Origin: an uncultured Clostridia bacterium
GTDB lineage: Bacteria > Bacillota > Clostridia > Oscillospirales > Acutalibacteraceae
Direction: 5' to 3'
DNA: 64,000 bases
NCBI GenBank assembly: GCA_947623205.1
Contig: CANQGM010000003.1
Coordinates: 92,748 to 156,747 of the forward strand
Each line of letters opens with the position of its first letter. The stretch's first letter is position 1. Below the pieces are notes generated by a model. It worked only from the letters and a program-made list of their open reading frames with translations. It searched no databases and had not been told where the DNA came from. Below, in pieces: positions 1 to 9,199 of this stretch. The position numbers were made by a program, and so were the translations under genes.

Positions 1-2
1 TT

Positions 3-980
3 TCCAATATGTCTAACTCGGGAATAAATAATGTGGGAATCGTTGCAAAAAGCAATTTTATGTCCCTTATGGACCACGTCGGCTCAGGCAGTGCATATGA
101 CCTTTCAAAAAGAAGAAGCAACCTTACTATTCTTCCTCCATACGGCGGAAAAGCATTTTCGTCATTTGTTGAAACAATTTATAATATGCACGGATACATT
201 GAGCATGGCAGAGAAGAATATATTCTTATCTCACAGGGAAATCTTGTAACAAATTTTGATTATACCGATGTATTTGAATTTCATTCAAAAAAGAACTCTG
301 ACATAACATTCATTTACAATCACGGCCCCGTTCCTGCGGGATATGAACATCCCATAACCATTGATGTTGCGGACGACGGCAGAGTAAAACAGGTTTTTGT
401 AAAACCCGAAACCGGTAAAGGCGAGTATGATCAGCTTTTTGGTACGATACTTCTCAGAAAAGACCTTCTTATGAGAGAAATACGCAACGCGCTCAGCATA
501 AATCAGCTTGACATAAAACGTATTATTCAAAAGTCAATTGAAAAATACAATGTTTACGCTTACGAAAACAAGGGTTACTGCGCCGCAATCAGCACAATAA
601 ATGATTATTTCGCCTTTAATATGGATTTAATGAAAAAAGAAGTAAGAGATGAACTGTTTAATCCAAAGCGTCCCATATACACAAAAGTAAGAGACGACGC
701 TCCCTCACGTTATGGTCTGACAAGCTGCGTGAAAAATTCAATTATTGCTCAGGGCTGTGTGATTGACGGAGAAGTTGAAAACTGCGTAATTTCAAAAGGC
801 GTCTATGTTGGCGAAGGCGCCAAAATAAGCAATTGCATCATAATGCAGGACACAAAAATAGGCAGTAATACAAAACTTAATTATGTTATTATAGATAAAG
901 ACGTAGTAATAAAAGACGGACGTTCTTTAATGGGTTTTGATTCTTACCCCATATATATTGCAAAAAAATCTGTTGTTTAA
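3..980 (+). CDS. glgD: Glucose-1-phosphate adenylyltransferase, GlgD subunit (5' end outside window)
   Basis: C-terminal 325 residues of the GlgD-type subunit of ADP-glucose pyrophosphorylase, which makes ADP-glucose for glycogen. The frame is open to the window edge, and reading it from base 3 gives SNMSNSGINNVGI, matching the family's LSNMvNSGI motif, so the ATG at 9 is internal and the true start lies upstream. SLMDHVGSG and ILPPYGG follow. The last ~90 residues form the left-handed beta-helix with hexapeptide-like repeats (NCVISKGVYVGEGAKISNC). GlgD lacks full catalytic residues in characterised relatives and acts with GlgC, which probably lies just upstream. glgA follows after 16 bp, so this is a glycogen operon. 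Confidence 0.93.
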   Translation, partial: SNMSNSGINNVGIVAKSNFMSLMDHVGSGSAYDLSKRRSNLTILPPYGGKAFSSFVETIYNMHGYIEHGREEYILISQGNLVTNFDYTDVFEFHSKKNSDITFIYNHGPVPAGYEHPITIDVADDGRVKQVFVKPETGKGEYDQLFGTILLRKDLLMREIRNALSINQLDIKRIIQKSIEKYNVYAYENKGYCAAISTINDYFAFNMDLMKKEVRDELFNPKRPIYTKVRDDAPSRYGLTSCVKNSIIAQGCVIDGEVENCVISKGVYVGEGAKISNCIIMQDTKIGSNTKLNYVIIDKDVVIKDGRSLMGFDSYPIYIAKKSVV

Positions 981-996
981 TCGGAGGTAAACAAAA

Positions 997-2424
997 ATGA
1001 AAATTTTATACTGCGCTTCTGAGGCAAATCCTTATTGCGGAAGCGGCGGACTTGCCGATGTTGCCGGAAGTCTTCCCCATACGCTTTGCCGAAAGGGTCA
1101 GGACTGCCGAATTGTTGTTCCGCTTTACGGCACAATTTCACAGGAACTTAAAAATTCGCTTAATTTCATTACTAATTTCACTGTGCCGGTTGCATGGCGC
1201 CAACAGTATTGCGGTTTGTTCTGGGCAAGATGGAATGACTGCACATATTATTTTATAGACAACGAATATTATTTTAACCGCGGCACGCTTTACGGTCACT
1301 ATGACGACGCTGAAAGGTTTTCTTTCTTTTCTCGTGCAATTCTTGAAATGCTTCCATACATCGACTTTCACCCCGATATTATTCACTGTAATGACTGGCA
1401 GACAGCGCTTGTTCCCGTTTACTACTATCTGTTCTATTCTCACAGACCGTGGTATCACAACATAAAGAGCCTGTTTACAATTCACAACATTCAATACCAG
1501 GGTGAATATGGATGGGAAGTAAACACAGAATGTGTAGGTATTCCCGCCTCTGAAACAAAAATTCTTGAAATGAACGGCAAACTCAATATGATGAAAGGTG
1601 CAATTGAAACGTCCACCCGCGTTTCAACTGTATCTCCCAGCTACGCTGCCGAAATTAAGGACCCGTGGTTCAGCTGGGGACTTCACGATGAACTCAATCT
1701 CCGCCACTATAAGCTGTGCGGTATTAAAAACGGCATTGACCTGGTAAGTTACGACCCTGAAACCGATTATCAGCTTTACCGCAATTATTCCAAAGACGAT
1801 ATGAGCGGCAAAGGTGAATGTAAACGCGCTTTGCAGGAACGCCTGTGCCTTGAGCAGCGCTGGGATATTCCTATTGTAGGAATGGTTACAAGACTTGTCG
1901 GTCACAAAGGTCTTGACCTTGTAAGAATGGGTCTTGAAGAACTTATGAACACGGAAAATATGCAGTTTATAATTCTCGGTTCGGGCGACAAAGAGTACGA
2001 AGATTATTTTAACTATATGCAGGTTAAATATCCCGGCAGGCTTTGTTTTTGCCACGGATTTGTTCCTGAGCTTGCACGCAAGATATATTCGGGAGCCGAC
2101 ATCTATCTTATGCCGTCTGCCCAGGAGCCATGCGGTCTTGCGCAAATGATCGCCCTGCGTTACGGAACGATTCCCGTTGTACGTGAAGTCGGCGGACTTA
2201 AAGATTCCGTGTTTGACAGCGCCGATAACTACGGAAACGGCTTTACCTTTAAAAACTACGACACTGCTGATATGGTTAACGCCGTAAGGCGCGCCCTTTG
2301 GGGCATTCGAGACGACGCGGGGTGGCATCAGTTGATGTGGCGGGCAATGATGAGCGACAATAGCTGGGATCGTTCTGCACAGGATTACATCAATGTTTAC
2401 AATGATACACTCAACTGGGCATAA
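997..2424 (+). CDS. glgA: Glycogen synthase (ADP-glucose type, GT5)
   Basis: Transfers glucose from ADP-glucose to the non-reducing end of alpha-1,4-glucan. It is 475 aa, the normal family length. The N-terminal motif ASEANPYCGSGGLADVAG is the ADP-glucose-binding K/G-x-G-G-L signature (here SGGLADV). IHCNDWQTAL, FTIHNIQYQG and the C-terminal SAQEPCGLAQMIALRYG donor motif are all present. The start is an ATG 8 bases after TCGGAGGT. It is co-transcribed with glgD and ends at a strong terminator. Confidence 0.97.
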   Translation: MKILYCASEANPYCGSGGLADVAGSLPHTLCRKGQDCRIVVPLYGTISQELKNSLNFITNFTVPVAWRQQYCGLFWARWNDCTYYFIDNEYYFNRGTLYGHYDDAERFSFFSRAILEMLPYIDFHPDIIHCNDWQTALVPVYYYLFYSHRPWYHNIKSLFTIHNIQYQGEYGWEVNTECVGIPASETKILEMNGKLNMMKGAIETSTRVSTVSPSYAAEIKDPWFSWGLHDELNLRHYKLCGIKNGIDLVSYDPETDYQLYRNYSKDDMSGKGECKRALQERLCLEQRWDIPIVGMVTRLVGHKGLDLVRMGLEELMNTENMQFIILGSGDKEYEDYFNYMQVKYPGRLCFCHGFVPELARKIYSGADIYLMPSAQEPCGLAQMIALRYGTIPVVREVGGLKDSVFDSADNYGNGFTFKNYDTADMVNAVRRALWGIRDDAGWHQLMWRAMMSDNSWDRSAQDYINVYNDTLNWA

Positions 2425-2450
2425 TTAAAACATAATATTCAGCACAGTAA

Positions 2451-2486
2451 AAGAAGATGCAGGTTAATTCTGCATCTTCTTTTTAT
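2451..2486 (+). terminator. Rho-independent terminator after glgA
   Basis: An 11-bp perfect stem (AGAAGATGCAG / CTGCATCTTCT) with a 7-base loop is followed by TTTTATT. It ends the glgDA operon and faces the convergent folT gene. Confidence 0.85.
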
Positions 2487-2512
2487 TCAAAATTCAGTTA
2501 AAATAAATAACT

Positions 2513-3088
2513 TTAAGCCTTTATTTTGTTTGGAATTTTAATTCTTGCCGCAAGCTTGCCAACTGAAAAAATCAAAATAATTTCAGGTATGCATTTTACT
2601 GCCTCGCTGATAAATCTTGTAACAAGATACACCGAATATACCGAACCAGATTCTGTGCCGTACAGAATATAAAGCCAGTAAGCCGAAAGAAATGTTTCTA
2701 CCGTTATCATATTTACTGTCCAAGCTATTATAGTTCTTGGCACCACAACTTTATTTTTATAGAAAAAAAGTCCGTATATTATTCCAGTTAAAAAACCGCT
2801 TATTGTAAACCCCGGAAAAAACGCTCCGCCTGCGGGATTTATCCAAAATGAAATTATGTCGCCTGCCGCTCCTACAATTGCGGCAGGAACAGGTCCAAAC
2901 ATTACTCCCGTTACAGCTATCGGCAAAAATGAACCGCTTATCTTTACGCTGTTGCCAAAAAAGGCAAGTGTTCCGTTAGCAAAAAATCCAAGCACTACCC
3001 TGAGTGCAAGCAGCATTGCGATTGCGGCAAGTGAATAAATGTTTTTTAATTCTAAAAACGAACTAATAATTTTTTTGCTGAGTTTCAT
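2513..3088 (-). CDS. folT: ECF transporter S component, folate family
   Basis: Membrane substrate-binding subunit of an energy-coupling-factor importer, about 191 aa with five to six hydrophobic segments. SVKISGSFLPIAVTGVMFGPVPAAIVGAAGDII is the typical FolT region. I placed the start at MKLSKK because AGGAGGT sits 7 bases upstream; a longer open frame would read through the riboswitch terminator. The substrate is inferred from the THF riboswitch directly upstream. It depends on shared EcfA/EcfT subunits not in this window. Confidence 0.9.
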   Translation of the reverse strand: MKLSKKIISSFLELKNIYSLAAIAMLLALRVVLGFFANGTLAFFGNSVKISGSFLPIAVTGVMFGPVPAAIVGAAGDIISFWINPAGGAFFPGFTISGFLTGIIYGLFFYKNKVVVPRTIIAWTVNMITVETFLSAYWLYILYGTESGSVYSVYLVTRFISEAVKCIPEIILIFSVGKLAARIKIPNKIKA

Positions 3089-3125
3089 ATTATACCTCCT
3101 GAAATAACTCGATGTTGCTTCAGGA

Positions 3126-3154
3126 GAAAAAAGCGGGCAGAAAATCTGCCCGCT
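3126..3154 (-). terminator. Riboswitch-controlled terminator before folT
   Basis: The 8-bp stem GCGGGCAG / CTGCCCGC with loop ATTTT is followed on the minus strand by TTTTTTCTCC. The 3' arm segment CCCGCTG (3148-3154) is also complementary to CAGCGGG at 3175-3181, the 3' edge of the riboswitch. That gives an alternative antiterminator pairing. Confidence 0.85.
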
Positions 3155-3174
3155 GAATAAAGTTCCCAAAGTAA

Positions 3175-3283
3175 CAGCGGGATGCGAAATCTACACCGCA
3201 GAAAGCAAAGCCTTCTTTCGTTTTTGCGGCAACTCCCCGTCCGCAAAACACTTCACGCGCAAATTTCTACTCTGTGTATTTGA
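3175..3283 (-). promoter_or_regulatory. Tetrahydrofolate (THF) riboswitch
   Basis: Read on the minus strand, the block has the known THF-I landmarks in order: AGAGTAG, GCGTGAAGTG, GGGAGTTG, GAAAGAAGG, GCGGTG, then ATTTCGCATCCCGCTG. The gene beneath is a folate ECF subunit, which fits the family. With the adjacent terminator it should switch transcription off when folate is bound. The motif match is by eye. Confidence 0.88.
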
Positions 3284-3299
3284 TAAAATTATATCACTT

Positions 3300-3974
3300 T
3301 TAATTCTTATTTGTCAATGCCTCATCTTTTTCCCCTATTTTTTTCATAAGACTGTCTAAATTTCTTATAAGATTTGAAAGTGGTTTATAAATTATAAATA
3401 CCACGGCGGAAATAATCAGACCCTTTATTATGTTAAACGGACCTACGCAAAACAGACAGAATGTAAATGTGCTGTTAATTGCAGGGAAAATTGCCTGACC
3501 CATTTTTATTATCTCTTCAAGCGGCATAAACGCCGAGTAAAGAGGAACAAGAACAAATGTATTAAGCAATACGCCGACAACAGCCATTGTTAATGTGCCG
3601 GTAAGAACGCCGGCAATTGCACCGACCCGTGTTTTTTTGAATTTATATATTAACCCCGCCGGCAAAATCAACGAACAACCTATAAGAAAGTTTGCAAGCT
3701 CTCCTACGCCTCCTGTTGTTGTGCCTTTAATTAAAAATTTTATAAAAATTTTTATAAATTCTATTACTACGCCGGCAACAGGTCCCATACTGAACGTGCC
3801 TACAAGTACGGGGACTTCGGAAAAATCAAACTCATAGAATGAAGGCGCAATAAACCCAAGCGGAAATTCAAAAAACATAAGTACGGCTGCCAAAGCCGCA
3901 AGCATTGAGGTTACTGCAAGTTTTGTTGTTTTTGCCGTTTTATCAGCATAAACGGTTTTTTCTTTTGTAATCAT
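3300..3974 (-). CDS. ribU: ECF transporter S component, riboflavin
   Basis: Riboflavin-binding membrane subunit of an ECF importer, about 224 aa. The motif FEFPLGFIAPSFYEFDFSEVP and the following GPVAGVVIEFIKI are characteristic of RibU, and there are six hydrophobic stretches. The start is chosen at MITKEK because AAGGAG lies 8 bases upstream, and it leaves the FMN riboswitch untranslated. It sits in tandem with folT but is separately controlled, so the pair form two vitamin-import units. Confidence 0.93.
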   Translation of the reverse strand: MITKEKTVYADKTAKTTKLAVTSMLAALAAVLMFFEFPLGFIAPSFYEFDFSEVPVLVGTFSMGPVAGVVIEFIKIFIKFLIKGTTTGGVGELANFLIGCSLILPAGLIYKFKKTRVGAIAGVLTGTLTMAVVGVLLNTFVLVPLYSAFMPLEEIIKMGQAIFPAINSTFTFCLFCVGPFNIIKGLIISAVVFIIYKPLSNLIRNLDSLMKKIGEKDEALTNKN

Positions 3975-4064
3975 AAGACCACTCCTTAAAAATAAAAGTT
4001 TTAAAAAATTCCGCAAAATTACAGTGTGCAAAATTTAATTTTGCGGCGTTTAGGAGTTGCCGGG

Positions 4065-4098
4065 AAAAAAGAAATCCCGTTACACAATATGTAACGGG
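4065..4098 (-). terminator. Terminator between FMN riboswitch and ribU
   Basis: The stem CCCGTTAC / GTAACGGG with a 7-base loop is followed on the minus strand by ATTTCTTTTTT. It lies between the riboswitch and ribU, so it is the likely expression platform. Confidence 0.82.
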
Positions 4099-4134
4099 AA
4101 CTTACAGCAAAATTATTGCAATTAAGGTATTGCA

Positions 4135-4262
4135 TATTTCGCATCTTCTCTTATCCGGACTTTAACCGTCGGTGTCTGAATTTCACAGACTCGGCAAGCA
4201 AATATGCTTGTTCGCGGACTATACCGCCGGTGGAGAATTTCGCTCCGCCCCGAAGACAACTG
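4135..4262 (-). promoter_or_regulatory. FMN riboswitch (RFN element)
   Basis: The minus strand shows TCTTCGGGGCGGAG, GAAATTCTCCACCGGCGGTA, ACCGACGG, AAAGTCCGGAT and GAGAAGATG in canonical RFN order. It sits directly upstream of ribU, the most common RFN target in Firmicutes. Confidence 0.95.
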
Positions 4263-4294
4263 CTATTAATATTATATTACAAATTATAATTTTG

Positions 4295-5020
4295 TCAATT
4301 CCTTTTTAGCGTTTTAAGATAATGTTTTGACTGTTCGTCAATTCTTTTGCTTTCAATGCACTTTTGAATTGCTTTGTTAAATGTAACTTTATTTAACGAG
4401 TTATCAAGCAAATAAGCCTTTGTTTTTTCTTCACATTTAACATAAGCCGTTGCAATAAGCCATGCCTGCGCCATATAAACGCAGTTGACTTTACTGTCAA
4501 TTTTGTCACAGCGCTCAAAAACGCGGTCAATGTACTTATCATCAAGATAATAGTCAAGCATTATAACAAGCCCTGCTCTTACCTCCCACACATTCTCACT
4601 GTTAAGATATTTTTCTATGTAATCAAAAAATTCAGATTTGTATTTTTTTATCTGTTTAAGGCCAGAACAAAAACAGTCGCAAATTGCCCAGTTATTTATT
4701 TCTTTTACAAAATTATCGCACAATTCGGCAAATTCCTCAAAATTCTGAGTTTTTACAAGCCCGGTTACAATTCCTCTGAGCATACTCTCTTCATACAGTT
4801 CTGATGAAGAAACTTCCAGATAACTTCTTACATTGCCCTTTGCAATCTCTTTTCCTATCTCTCGCAGCATAGGCATCCTTACGCCTATAATGAAGTCCTC
4901 ATTAACTTCAGGTACCAGCGACGAATGAAAAACACGGTACTTAGAATCTTCCTGTTCTTTAAGATAATTAAGAAAATCGTTATAATCCTTTTTGCTCCAC
5001 TTGTAAAGGCGTAAATTCAT
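4295..5020 (-). CDS. DNA alkylation repair protein, AlkD-like HEAT-repeat glycosylase
   Basis: 241-aa, all-helical protein of the AlkC/AlkD DNA alkylation repair family, which removes N3/N7-alkylated purines. Family features seen are VRMPMLREIGKEIAKG near residue 50, EESMLRGIVTG near 80, NNWAICDCFCSGLK near 108-120 and WEVRAGLVIMLDYYL near 145. It is the last gene of a four-gene minus-strand cluster with LicD, GT2 and a membrane protein. That neighbourhood gives no functional link, so co-transcription may be incidental. Confidence 0.88.
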   Translation of the reverse strand: MNLRLYKWSKKDYNDFLNYLKEQEDSKYRVFHSSLVPEVNEDFIIGVRMPMLREIGKEIAKGNVRSYLEVSSSELYEESMLRGIVTGLVKTQNFEEFAELCDNFVKEINNWAICDCFCSGLKQIKKYKSEFFDYIEKYLNSENVWEVRAGLVIMLDYYLDDKYIDRVFERCDKIDSKVNCVYMAQAWLIATAYVKCEEKTKAYLLDNSLNKVTFNKAIQKCIESKRIDEQSKHYLKTLKRN

Positions 5021-5027
5021 AGAATAA

Positions 5028-5891
5028 TCACTCTTTCCTGCTGTCGTATTTAATGCATGGTGTATTTAAGTCAAGGTATGCAATGTCATGATGAGGCACA
5101 CGGCTTTCCTTTGGCGGCAGCTTCATATAGTCGCCGAATACCATTTTTAAATATTCGTCATATCCGGACATACACGGCATTTTAAGTCCTTCAAAATCAA
5201 CGTAATCAACGCCGCTGTAAATATGTTTTGGATATTCCTTTTTCATCCAGTACGGTCCTGCGCAAAGCTCGGTAACGCATTTATTTTCTTCTATTTTATA
5301 TTTTGTCATACGGCTCTCTGCAAACCGCCATATTTTATTCCTGATTTTTTTTCCTCTGAACACCCAAAGCAACATCCTGCTGCCAAAACTGAGTATTGCC
5401 CCATGATTTTCAGGGACTATCTGAGCCAAAAAAAGAGAGTAAATCATTGTCCATACATATTGCATTTTGCGTGAAAAGCGGTTATCGGGACAGACATCAA
5501 GCGGAAAAACATCAAGCACAAGTCCGTGGGGTATGTCCGCGTTTATCTGATTAGTCTTGACCAAAGTGTAATTGGTATCGGTAATAGTTATAAAAATGTT
5601 CCCCGTAAATGTTTGTTCATCTGTTTTAAGCAGCCTGAATCTACCGTCCGCATTTTGCTCTTTCCAGAGTTTATGCAGCCTTTCATAGTCGGGACGCGGC
5701 ATGAGAACATCTATATCATCATCCCAAGGAACAAAACCACCGTTGCGCAAAGCGCCTATAAGACAGCCACCTATAAGGTAAAATGTAAGGTCGTTTTTTT
5801 CGCAAAAGTCCTTAAAATACACCAAAGTATCAAGCTCTTTAATCTGAAGTTCCCTTAAAAGCCGGGGCGTCATTTTTACAAGATCTGCCAT
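5028..5891 (-). CDS. LicD-family phosphotransferase
   Basis: 287 aa. LicD proteins transfer phosphocholine or a similar phospho-substituent to surface glycans. The nucleotidyltransferase-like core is clear: YLIGGCLIGALRNGGFVPWDDDIDVLMPRPDYERL (residues ~38-72) contains the GG and WDDDIDV metal-binding motifs. GGAG lies 6 bases before the ATG. It sits 17 bp downstream of a GT2 glycosyltransferase, so a role in decorating a surface polysaccharide or teichoic acid is likely. The group transferred cannot be told. Confidence 0.88.
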   Translation of the reverse strand: MADLVKMTPRLLRELQIKELDTLVYFKDFCEKNDLTFYLIGGCLIGALRNGGFVPWDDDIDVLMPRPDYERLHKLWKEQNADGRFRLLKTDEQTFTGNIFITITDTNYTLVKTNQINADIPHGLVLDVFPLDVCPDNRFSRKMQYVWTMIYSLFLAQIVPENHGAILSFGSRMLLWVFRGKKIRNKIWRFAESRMTKYKIEENKCVTELCAGPYWMKKEYPKHIYSGVDYVDFEGLKMPCMSGYDEYLKMVFGDYMKLPPKESRVPHHDIAYLDLNTPCIKYDSRKE

Positions 5892-5908
5892 ATCCTTCTC
5901 CGCAAAAC

Positions 5909-6979
5909 TTAATTTGAAGTAATTGTATTTTCGGCTATTCTTCTCTTAATTTCTTCATTATCAGCCTCTGTAAAGCCGCTTTGTAAATTTCTTTTCCAAA
6001 ATGGAATTTGCAGCAATCCTACTATTGTACCGACTCCGTACGATATGTGAAGAATAGGAAATATAAACGGCAAGAACACAAACTGCGGCTTAACGTTCTT
6101 CATTGTAAAACATCCTACCGTATTCACAATATCGAACATTCCATAAACAGAACCCAAAATATAAAGAAACAGAGGAAACCCGAGAGCAGCAATTATTGAG
6201 CAGATTATCAGCATTACTACAAAAGCAAACGGCACAAAATGAAAGTATGAAAGGCAGCCCGGATACACTGAAAGCGTAAGACCTATCCACCTGCCGTTTG
6301 AATACTTTTGCCTTATCATATCTTTTAAATTATTTCGCGAATGCTGATACGAAATTATGTCTGGACAACAGCAAAGCCTGTAACCGGCTTGTCTTATTCT
6401 GTAATGAAATTCATTGTCCTCTGTTCTTCCGAGGTTTTCGTTAAATCCGCCGACCTTCTGTATTACCTCTCGGCGGTATGCCGCATGAAAAAGGCTGTCG
6501 AGATATTCTTTTTCCGTAGGAGGGCGTCTGTATGACGCAATAGAACTGCCAAACAGCGATTCCTCCGCAGCAAGTAAAGTAAGATTCCACGATGAAACGT
6601 CCGATGTTATGTTAGGTCGTCCGCCGCCGACAACATATTCCCCTTCTTTTATGTTATAAACATTGCGGGACACAAAATTTCGGGGTATCCTCGCGTGTGC
6701 GTCTACTCTGATAATTATATCGCCGTGTGCTGACATTAAAGCCCTGTTCCAAGAGGTTGCCTGATTCTTTTTGACGCTCTGGACAATAACCACATCAAAA
6801 AATCCGTAATCGTCATCACGAAACTTTTCCATCAGCTTTTTGGTATTATCGGTTGACATACTGTCAACGAACACAACCTCAATACTGTCGTGCGGATAGT
6901 CCTGTAATGAAATATCCCTTAACAATCCGCTTAGAGCATTAGCTTCGTTATAGGCAATCATACAAAGAGAAACTAACAT
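5909..6979 (-). CDS. Family 2 glycosyltransferase, membrane-anchored (ExoA-like)
   Basis: 356 aa. The N-terminal GT-A domain starts VSLCMIAYNEANALSGLLRDI, with VFVDSMSTDNT (nucleotide-binding Asp), IIRVDAHARIP (DxD-like DAH) and the acceptor-side NLGRTEDNEFHYRIRQAGY (ED motif). The C-terminal third has two to three transmembrane segments (FVPFAFVVMLIICSIIAALGF and later), as in ExoA-type enzymes. The ATG overlaps the end of the upstream membrane-protein gene by 7 bp, indicating translational coupling. Confidence 0.9.
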   Translation of the reverse strand: MLVSLCMIAYNEANALSGLLRDISLQDYPHDSIEVVFVDSMSTDNTKKLMEKFRDDDYGFFDVVIVQSVKKNQATSWNRALMSAHGDIIIRVDAHARIPRNFVSRNVYNIKEGEYVVGGGRPNITSDVSSWNLTLLAAEESLFGSSIASYRRPPTEKEYLDSLFHAAYRREVIQKVGGFNENLGRTEDNEFHYRIRQAGYRLCCCPDIISYQHSRNNLKDMIRQKYSNGRWIGLTLSVYPGCLSYFHFVPFAFVVMLIICSIIAALGFPLFLYILGSVYGMFDIVNTVGCFTMKNVKPQFVFLPFIFPILHISYGVGTIVGLLQIPFWKRNLQSGFTEADNEEIKRRIAENTITSN

Positions 6980-7764
6980 AATAATCTCCTGTCTTTTTCA
7001 AGTGCAAAAAGCCACTTTGCCGAAGTTGCAAATGAGTTCATAATATAAGGCAGTACATACAATACAGGAATCACGAAGAAACACAGTGCGATCCAACCTA
7101 TAAAACTGCACAGCAGCTTTATTGTATCTAAAATATGCCTTAAAGAAAAACCGTACAAACCGAAAGTGCAATTAAATATTGACATTGAGTCATCGGATGC
7201 ATACGCAAACAACGAATAATGCATAAATATAAAATATACAAGCACTTTTATTGCCGCAGATGCCAGCATTGCTGCCATAAGACTTAATTTTATTATACCA
7301 AAGTTTGTATTATCTTGCAAGTTCTTTCCTGTAAATGCACAAACATAGGCATAAATATCAAATCCGCAGCTTATTGAATAAAAGATAATCAATAATAAAA
7401 TATTAAGTATAAGCGTTTTTAAATAACGATATTGCGCTTTGAAATAATAAAATATGTCTGTGATCTCAATTTTTTTATTTTGGGAAACCATGCTGAACAT
7501 TCTGTAAATACCGTTTACAAAAGGACTTAAAAAAAGCAGGGCTAAAATCGAACAAAAATTAATTATGTTATACTCAAGTTCTTTACCTTTTATAACATAG
7601 CCGGCATTCGTATCAACCAAATTAAAAGCATAACTAACCACTGTTTTTATTCCTAAAAAAAACAATATTACCGTACATAAAAACAAAAATGCCGTAATAA
7701 GAATGCTCCAATTGCCTTTAAGTGATTGCTTTGCCTGATTTCTTATAACCTTTTCGGTACTCAT
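6973..7764 (-). CDS. Integral membrane protein, DUF975-like
   Basis: 263 aa with about five to six hydrophobic segments. The start MSTEKVIRNQAKQSLKGNWSILI and the soluble loop between the first helices resemble DUF975 proteins (R-x-x-A-K-x-x-L-K-G-x-W opening), whose function is unknown. AAAGGAA precedes the ATG. It is the first gene of the cluster with GT2, LicD and the AlkD-like protein, and overlaps the GT2 start. A role at the envelope is inference. Confidence 0.7.
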   Translation of the reverse strand: MSTEKVIRNQAKQSLKGNWSILITAFLFLCTVILFFLGIKTVVSYAFNLVDTNAGYVIKGKELEYNIINFCSILALLFLSPFVNGIYRMFSMVSQNKKIEITDIFYYFKAQYRYLKTLILNILLLIIFYSISCGFDIYAYVCAFTGKNLQDNTNFGIIKLSLMAAMLASAAIKVLVYFIFMHYSLFAYASDDSMSIFNCTFGLYGFSLRHILDTIKLLCSFIGWIALCFFVIPVLYVLPYIMNSFATSAKWLFALEKDRRLLC

Positions 7765-7807
7765 CGTTATCCATTTCCTTTTTATAATAGTATTTATAAT
7801 GAACTGA

Positions 7808-9172
7808 TTATTGTTTCATAGTAAATAAGCGATACATTGCCTCAAGACATATCTGAGCGTGCTTAAAGAAATTATTTATGTCAATGCTCTCGTCGGCATT
7901 ATGCATATGAACATCATCGTCTTTAAACGCAGGCCCGAACGCAACACCTCTGCCGCCGAGCTTTCTTGCGTAAGTGCCTCCGCCTGTTGAATAAAGCTCT
8001 GCCTTTTCGCCGGTCACGCTTTCATAAGCGTCGGATAATGTTTTAATAAGCTCAGAGTCTTTCTTTATATATAAAGGAGGCTCGTGGTGTATTACATCTA
8101 CTCTCAGATCGCTGTTTTCTGCAACCGTTTTAATCTGCTTTAATATCTGTTCGCCCTTTACCGTTACCGGATACCGTATGTCAAACGTGGCATTTGCAGT
8201 TTCGCCCTCAATATCAACAGATCCTACATTAACCGTAAGCGCCCCTGAAACCGCGTCGCTCATCTTAATTCCGAGTGAACGTCCGTTTGTCTCTTTGTTT
8301 ACCGCATAATCAATAAAGGAGCATATCGAACCTATCTCGTCTGTTTGATAAGCGTTTGCAATTAAATCAATGAGTGCGGTCGCCGCGTTGTAACCCTTGT
8401 TGGGCTCGCACGCATGTGACGCTTTGCCGCGGCTGACTATCATTAATCCGTCTATTGTATAATTAAATTCAAACTCTCCGTCGCTTGCATCCGCAAGGCG
8501 CATAAGCATCTGCTCGTCATAGCTTGATGAATCGAGCATTGCGTAGGCAAGGTCAGGAACAGCATTTACCGCCTTTCCAGAATGAAACTGAGTAAGAAGA
8601 GTTGCATTGTTTATAATTGCGCTTATCCTAAGCTGCATAATACCCTTTTCCGCATAACAAATACCGTAATCGCTGTCGGGAGTAAATGAAAAATCCGGTA
8701 CGGGCATTTTTTTAAAATAACCCTCCATATCCTCCATTCCGCACTCCTCGGTTGTTCCGTAAATTGCACGCAGGGTGTTCGTTCCTTTTACGTTATTATC
8801 TTTTAACGCTCTCATACAATACAGCGCAACAAGTGCAGCTCCCTTATCGTCTGCAATTCCTCTGCCGTATAATCTGCCGTCCTTTTCTGTAAGTGAATAC
8901 GGCGGTACGCTCCAGTTGTTTCCTGCCGGGACAATGTCAAGATGTGTAAGAACTCCGCAAAGCTTTCCGCCCTCACCAAGCTCAACATGCGCACTTTGAT
9001 TTGTTACGCTCTCTCCGTAAAGTCCAAAATCACTTGCCCTTTGCAAAATAAAATCGAGCGCTTTTCTGCATTCTTCGGGTTTTTCATCGGCAATTGACTC
9101 AAAATGCAATAAAGTATTCAGGTCTGCCATAAGCTCATCTTTATAATCGAGTATTTTTCTTCCGAACAACAT
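7808..9172 (-). CDS. pepV: Sapep/PepV-type dipeptidase (M20 family)
   Basis: Cytoplasmic Mn/Zn M20 metallopeptidase that cleaves dipeptides, about 454 aa. Metal ligands are visible in GVLTHLDIVPAG (His/Asp), GRGIADDKGA (bridging Asp), TEECGMEDM (catalytic Glu pair) and the C-terminal DDVHMHNADE (His). The start MLFGRKILDY is preferred over an ATG 9 codons earlier because AGAGAGG lies just ahead of it. Confidence 0.92.
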   Translation of the reverse strand: MLFGRKILDYKDELMADLNTLLHFESIADEKPEECRKALDFILQRASDFGLYGESVTNQSAHVELGEGGKLCGVLTHLDIVPAGNNWSVPPYSLTEKDGRLYGRGIADDKGAALVALYCMRALKDNNVKGTNTLRAIYGTTEECGMEDMEGYFKKMPVPDFSFTPDSDYGICYAEKGIMQLRISAIINNATLLTQFHSGKAVNAVPDLAYAMLDSSSYDEQMLMRLADASDGEFEFNYTIDGLMIVSRGKASHACEPNKGYNAATALIDLIANAYQTDEIGSICSFIDYAVNKETNGRSLGIKMSDAVSGALTVNVGSVDIEGETANATFDIRYPVTVKGEQILKQIKTVAENSDLRVDVIHHEPPLYIKKDSELIKTLSDAYESVTGEKAELYSTGGGTYARKLGGRGVAFGPAFKDDDVHMHNADESIDINNFFKHAQICLEAMYRLFTMKQ

Positions 9173-9199
9173 ATAAAAACCTCTCTGTATCAGTTTCAT

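Noticed and set aside
1624..2328. 234-aa minus-strand ORF within glgA
   Set aside because: Shadow frame of glgA, with no ribosome site and no recognisable motifs.
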